Below are positions 5,828 to 8,605 of a stretch of DNA of 8,605 nucleotides, piece after piece; within the stretch, counting starts at the first letter, position 1, and the number at the start of each line of letters is the position of its first letter. A model generated the notes under the pieces. It was not told where the DNA came from. It made no database searches and saw only the letters and a program-made list of their open reading frames with translations. The stretch is from 4484-232 sp964486555. GTDB lineage: Bacteria; Thermotogota; Thermotogae; Thermotogales; Thermotogaceae. The stretch is from contig CAZANP010000069.1 of assembly GCA_964486555.1 (NCBI GenBank), forward strand, positions 1 through 8,605, read 5' to 3'. Position numbers and translations under genes: made by a program.

Positions 5828-5850
5828 CCCCGCCCCGCGGCGGGGTTTTT
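5828..5850 (+). terminator. Intrinsic terminator
   Basis: CCCCGCC (5828-5834), loop CCGC, GGCGGGG (5839-5845), then TTTTT: a classical G/C-rich stem with a T tract for plus-strand transcription. No plus-strand gene precedes it now; only the oppositely oriented IS does, so it is an orphan whose gene was presumably displaced. On the minus strand it could weakly stop read-through from the ABC operon. Confidence 0.75.
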
Positions 5851-5914
5851 CATAGTAGAGTATGAGCACCTTAACATCAAGAGGGCTGGAAATGAAACCT
5901 AAAAACGAAAATCC

Positions 5915-5997
5915 TCTTTACTCCCGCTTTTTGGTCACTTCACCTGCTGGTTTGGCTATTATTACTCATCCCTCTACCGGATTTTTGAAACATCCCC
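5915..5997 (+). mobile_element. Solo 3' end of the same IS family, plus orientation
   Basis: Translation gives LYSRFLVTSPAGLAIITHPS, then TGFLKH, nearly the same as the C-terminal end of the transposase at 4828-4900 (FLSRIFVTSLDGLAIITHPS, then AGFLKH). It ends in the terminal repeat GGATTTTTGAAACATCCCC at 5979-5997. The left limit is uncertain. The ORF that continues past it to 6170 is a chance fusion with flanking DNA. Confidence 0.7.
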
Positions 5998-6101
5998 AAT
6001 ATCTCAAGAACGTTGGCTTCTGTGGGGGTTCCCGCGTGTGTGGCGTGTTCGCCTCACTCTCAGGCTCGGCTGTTCGAGATGAAGTTCCTGGGCATTGGTT
6101 T
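5998..6101. other. Spacer between IS end and ABC operon
   Basis: About 100 bases with no ORF of its own. No convincing terminator for the leftward operon was found here. Confidence 0.4.
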
Positions 6102-6917
6102 TCAGAATCCCTGCATGCCTTTCTTTCTGGCAAACCTTTGAAGCACCACCAAGCAGATCCATCCCGCTAAGAAATACCCCAAAGAGAGCGAGAACAACAC
6201 GAGAAGCTCCCTTTGCAAAGGTAAAACCGTTTTGGTTCTCATCAAAAAAGCCCTGGTCAAATCTACTCCCCACGTGAAGGGAAAAGCGTAAGAAACGCAC
6301 CTGAGGGGCATGGGCAGCACCGTGATGGGGAAAAACATTCCGCCGAGGAGCGGGGCGGCGTTTCCTACAAGACTGACGAGTTCGTCGGCGTCTTTGAAGG
6401 CGAGCGTCAAGCCGAAGAAGAGAAACGCGAAGCCAAAAGAGGCGATCATCGAAAGTACAAAAACTACGAGGAATGCTAGCAGTCCCATCGGGGTTATGCT
6501 GAAAACGTTGGAAAGAACCGCGAAGATTATTATCGGGATGGATTCCATCGTCACTTTGAGAATTCCCAGCGCGCTCCAGGAAAGTATGTATTCGGCACCG
6601 CTGAGGGGCATTAGGAAGACCTCTTCAAGCTGCCCCGTTACCATGTAATACCTCAAGCTGAATATCGCGCTCCACAAAATCTCAACGTAGTTCCAATACG
6701 CCGCCCCTAAGACCAGATATCCAAAGATGTTCCTGGTATTCGTCGCGTTGTAGAAAAACCTGACGAGATCCGATCTTTCACCCAAATAGTAGAGTAAAAC
6801 CAAAGGGATGATCGTCAAGAGAGGGGACAAGAACGATCCGTAGAAATCCACTCTGTATCTCCTAGCCGCCAGAAACTGCGCTTTTATAAGGTGTATACCC
6901 CTCACCACTGCTCCCAT
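6102..6917 (-). CDS. ABC-2 type exporter permease (third gene of operon)
   Basis: This 271-residue membrane protein has about six hydrophobic segments (roughly 28-45, 64-88, 110-138, 145-172, 185-205 and 237-260). Family marks are the cytoplasmic coupling segment GQLEEVFLMPLS (95-106) and PLLGGMFFPITVLPMPLR (189-206), matching the P-x-x-G-x-x-F-P-I-x-x-L-P pattern of ABC-2 permeases. It should pair with the preceding permease to form the channel, with the ATPase as motor. The ATG at 6917 has GAGGAG only one base away. A GTG at 6905 (giving 267 residues), overlapping the upstream stop as GTGA and preceded by GGGAG, copies the arrangement at the other operon junction and may be the true start. 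It is the last gene before the IS fragment and its C-terminus looks intact. Confidence 0.85.
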   Translation of the reverse strand: MGAVVRGIHLIKAQFLAARRYRVDFYGSFLSPLLTIIPLVLLYYLGERSDLVRFFYNATNTRNIFGYLVLGAAYWNYVEILWSAIFSLRYYMVTGQLEEVFLMPLSGAEYILSWSALGILKVTMESIPIIIFAVLSNVFSITPMGLLAFLVVFVLSMIASFGFAFLFFGLTLAFKDADELVSLVGNAAPLLGGMFFPITVLPMPLRCVSYAFPFTWGVDLTRAFLMRTKTVLPLQRELLVLFSLSLGYFLAGWICLVVLQRFARKKGMQGF

Positions 6918-7666
6918 TCTCCTCTTTCCCTGATGATTCTCTCAGCTTTTCTGAGCATGAGGATTCCGAGTATCAGATACAGTACACTTACAGCACTAAC
7001 AGCTGCAATACGTCCGAAGAACCTCTCCATATCTCCCTCATTCAGAACTATTCTCCCTGCTTCTATAAGATACGTCAGTGGTATGGCGTAGCTGATGATC
7101 CTCAAGTAAACCGGGAAGTTCCGAACTGGATTCACCATCCCAGAGATTAACCCCAGCCCCATCTGAACCGTGTAATTTATCACCCCGGTGCTTCTGTAGA
7201 TCAAATTCAAGGCTGCAAAGAAAATTGAGAAGAATGAGATGTAAACGCCGCTCACCACCAAAAGTGCCACCATCGTCCATCGAATCGTGATGTCCACGCC
7301 GAGCAAGCGGAAGAAAATCACCGTGAATACGGTGAGATAAGCGTTCATGATGAAAGTATCAGCGGCTTTGGAGAAGAGAAACCCCGGTGTCGGAAGCGGT
7401 GACAAGACAACGGACACCAGCGTTCCTTCGGATCGCTCTTCGGCGAATCCATCTCCCACTCCGAAGAAATACTGGTTCAGCCAGTACCAGAGCAACGTCC
7501 CTACTAATACGTTATTTACAAGTGTTTTCTGATCCGTGATCTTCGCGCCGAGGACGTACGGGCCTATCATGAAGAAAGGGGTCAACGCCATGTTGATCCA
7601 GATGAACTTATACCTAGTTCTGATCTTCAAGTCCTTGAGGGCCATCATCAGGATCCCTCTAATCAC
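6902..7666 (-). CDS. ABC-2 type exporter permease (second gene of operon)
   Basis: This 254-residue protein has six probable membrane segments (about 22-41, 51-72, 103-122, 131-155, 163-182 and 221-237). The loop EERSEGTLVSVVLSPLPT (76-93) fits the E-E-R-x-x-G-T-L-x-x-x-x-x-S-P motif of ABC-2 transport permeases, which contacts the ATPase. The GTG start at 7666 overlaps the ATPase stop as GTGA and has a good GGAGGGAG site inside the end of the ATPase gene, implying coupled translation. Its stop overlaps or precedes the start of the second permease by a few bases. Two distinct permeases, rather than one repeated gene, imply a heterodimeric channel. The substrate cannot be told from sequence; such exporters move drugs, peptides, lipids, ions or glycans. 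Confidence 0.87.
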   Translation of the reverse strand: MIRGILMMALKDLKIRTRYKFIWINMALTPFFMIGPYVLGAKITDQKTLVNNVLVGTLLWYWLNQYFFGVGDGFAEERSEGTLVSVVLSPLPTPGFLFSKAADTFIMNAYLTVFTVIFFRLLGVDITIRWTMVALLVVSGVYISFFSIFFAALNLIYRSTGVINYTVQMGLGLISGMVNPVRNFPVYLRIISYAIPLTYLIEAGRIVLNEGDMERFFGRIAAVSAVSVLYLILGILMLRKAERIIRERGEWEQW

Positions 7667-8388
7667 GATCTCCCTCCGTTCGACACGAGCTCTGACAGCT
7701 TCCTGTAAACTTCACCGTCTGAAAATACCTCATCGTAGCTGCAATCCATCTCTATGCGGCCGTTCCTCAGCAGCAATACCCTCACATCATCTCTCATCTC
7801 ATGGAGTATGTGGCTGACCATCACTATCGTCTTTCCAGATTTGCTCAAACCGTAGAGAAACGTGTTAACCTCCCCCACGGCTTTCGCATCGAGTCCGTTG
7901 AGGAGTTCGTCTATGAAGAGTATTTCCGGGTCATGTAGCAAAGCCTTACACAGCAGCAACCTCTTTCTCATACCGGTTGAATATTCCTCGACGAGCTTGT
8001 CTTTGTGGTCGTAAATACCGAAGGTTTTGAGAAGCTCCTCCGCCCTCCTCTTCCTCTCTCTCCTTGGAACACCGTATATTCCGCCGAAAACGTCCAGGTT
8101 CTCCCAAGCCGTCAATTTCCAATAAAGACTCCTTTCGTTTGATAGCACCACTCCTATGTGTTTTGATAGCTTCTTCCATTGTCTTTTAACGTCAAAACCG
8201 AGAACTTTCACCTCTCCTTCATCCGGCAGGAGGAGTCCCACCATGGTCTTCAAAAGGGTACTCTTCCCCGAACCGTTCGGTCCCGCGATAACGACGAACT
8301 CTCCTCTTTCTATTTTCAAGTTTATTTTCCTAAGGACCACACGATTGTTGAAAGATTTGGACACGTTGGAAACGTCTATCACGATCAC
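7663..8388 (-). CDS. ABC transporter ATP-binding protein (first gene of operon)
   Basis: This 241-residue cytosolic ATPase energises the two permeases downstream. Walker A is GPNGSGKS (36-43), the signature is STGMR (137-141), Walker B is ILFIDE with catalytic Glu161, the D-loop is GLDA (165-168), and the switch His is H193 in VSH. Two features differ from the textbook: the Q-loop reads VVLSNERSLYW with no Gln, and Walker B continues DELLNGLD instead of DEPTNGLD. The S-N-E/D-R-S Q-loop is familiar from a branch of DrrA/ABC-2 exporters, so activity is not in doubt. The start is GTG at 8388 with AAAGGGGG about seven bases upstream. It ends in a GTGA overlap with the first permease. The length is slightly short because the C-terminal extension of DrrA-like proteins is absent. 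G+C is visibly higher than in the genes at 363-3870. Confidence 0.92.
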   Translation of the reverse strand: MIVIDVSNVSKSFNNRVVLRKINLKIERGEFVVIAGPNGSGKSTLLKTMVGLLLPDEGEVKVLGFDVKRQWKKLSKHIGVVLSNERSLYWKLTAWENLDVFGGIYGVPRRERKRRAEELLKTFGIYDHKDKLVEEYSTGMRKRLLLCKALLHDPEILFIDELLNGLDAKAVGEVNTFLYGLSKSGKTIVMVSHILHEMRDDVRVLLLRNGRIEMDCSYDEVFSDGEVYRKLSELVSNGGRS

Positions 8389-8509
8389 AACGATCCCCCT
8401 TTCGGCGGTTTTCCATGGAATATCATACTACGAGGATGTGAATGACCTCGCGACCAAAACCGATTATCTGGAATTTCCCAGGAATAAGAATTTGAACGGC
8501 TTTTTGATT
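8389..8509 (-). promoter_or_regulatory. Upstream region of the ABC operon
   Basis: On the minus strand it holds AAAGGGGG (ribosome site), a possible -10 TATGAT about 8420-8425 and another GATAAT near 8463-8468. Neither has a clear -35 at 16-18 bases. The quasi-palindrome CTGGAATTTCCCAG at 8468-8481 could be an operator. All are weak calls. Confidence 0.3.
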
Positions 8510-8541
8510 TCATCCGTCTGTGGGATTTTTGAAACAGCCCC
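8510..8541 (+). mobile_element. Solo 3' end of the IS family, plus orientation
   Basis: TCATCCGTCTGTGGG plus the terminal repeat GGATTTTTGAAACAGCCCC (8523-8541) aligns with TCATCCCTCTACCGG plus repeat at the 3' end near 5968-5997. The rest of this copy is absent or too diverged to see. Confidence 0.55.
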
Positions 8542-8569
8542 TAAGAGAGTGGGGCTGTTTCAAAAATCC
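8523..8569. repeat. Perfect palindrome formed by two abutting IS ends
   Basis: GGATTTTTGAAACAGCCCC, nine-base spacer TAAGAGAGT, then GGGGCTGTTTCAAAAATCC. The 19-base arms are exact reverse complements. In RNA it would be a very stable hairpin. Confidence 0.85.
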
Positions 8570-8605
8570 GTGTGAGAGATGGATAATAATAGATACACAG
8601 GCTAA
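8551..8605 (-). mobile_element. Start of another IS copy, truncated by the window edge
   Basis: After the terminal repeat at 8551-8569, the bases GTGTGAGAGATGGATAATAA match the interior next to the 4839 end (GCGGAGGGATGGGTAATAA). The minus-strand frame reads SIIIHLSHGFLKQ, a diverged version of AIITHPSAGFLKH, so the transposase 3' end enters here and the body lies beyond the window. Confidence 0.6.

Noticed and set aside
5862..6170. Plus-strand ORF of 102 codons across an IS end
   Set aside because: The recognisable part is the IS transposase tail; the rest is a chance extension through the terminal repeat into the spacer and the antisense of the permease gene.
6310..6648. Plus-strand ORF of 112 codons
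   Set aside because: It is antisense to the ABC-2 permease gene and has no ribosome site.
7663..8388. Inactive ABC ATPase because the Q-loop Gln is missing
   Set aside because: The S-N-E-R-S Q-loop occurs in a known branch of ABC-2 exporter ATPases, and Walker A, signature, Walker B Glu and switch His are intact.
8156..8575. Plus-strand ORF of 139 codons
   Set aside because: It is mostly antisense to the ABC ATPase and then runs through the IS palindrome; there are no independent coding signs.
1..8605. CRISPR array or tRNA gene
   Set aside because: No regularly spaced repeats and no cloverleaf-like sequence were found on either strand.

Overview
The window looks like an accessory, transposon-rich stretch of a thermophilic anaerobic bacterium. 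The best guess is a member of the Thermotogota, but this rests on style only: Lys/Glu/Ile/Val-rich proteins, strong GGAGGTGG ribosome sites, frequent GTG starts, AGA/AGG arginine codons, and remnants of IS200/IS605, IS256 and IS4/IS5-type elements. No rRNA, tRNA or CRISPR array was seen.

Layout. At the left edge (1-300, minus strand) are the start of an antitoxin-like gene with a strong ribosome site and, upstream of it, a coiled-coil ORF that seems to be frameshifted. Next (363-1367, minus) is a complete reductive-dehalogenase-type catalytic protein. It keeps the Tyr/Asn/Arg set and both iron-sulfur motifs but has no Tat signal and no rdhB anchor gene beside it. Positions 1413-2100 hold no intact gene, only what appear to be decayed pieces: a TnpB-like tail with an omegaRNA-like 3' end, then broken coding fragments. 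A promoter-like site and 5' leader lead into a secreted protein of unknown function (2206-3870, plus) with a long aromatic/serine-rich beta-type C-terminal half. After it come an IS256 transposase remnant, an internally deleted tnpB pseudogene, and that element's omegaRNA/right end, which still shows several stem-loops (to 4813).

From 4839 rightward the DNA is organised around one IS family with ends close to GGATTTTTGAAACAGCCCC. It contains a nearly complete 957-bp copy whose DDE transposase is broken by a single TGA codon (4839-5795), an isolated 3' end (about 5915-5997), another isolated 3' end (about 8510-8541), and the beginning of a further copy running off the window (8551-8605). The last two meet as a perfect 19-bp-arm palindrome.

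Between these IS ends sits an intact three-gene operon on the minus strand (8388 to 6102): an ABC ATPase and two ABC-2 permeases joined by overlapping stop/start codons. Together they should form one exporter of unknown substrate. Its G+C is visibly higher than that of the genes to the left, and its position between IS ends suggests it may have moved as a cassette. No complete new defence or mobile system could be demonstrated. The most unusual items are the Tat-less dehalogenase, the orphan secreted protein, and the two decayed TnpB loci with recognisable guide-RNA ends.
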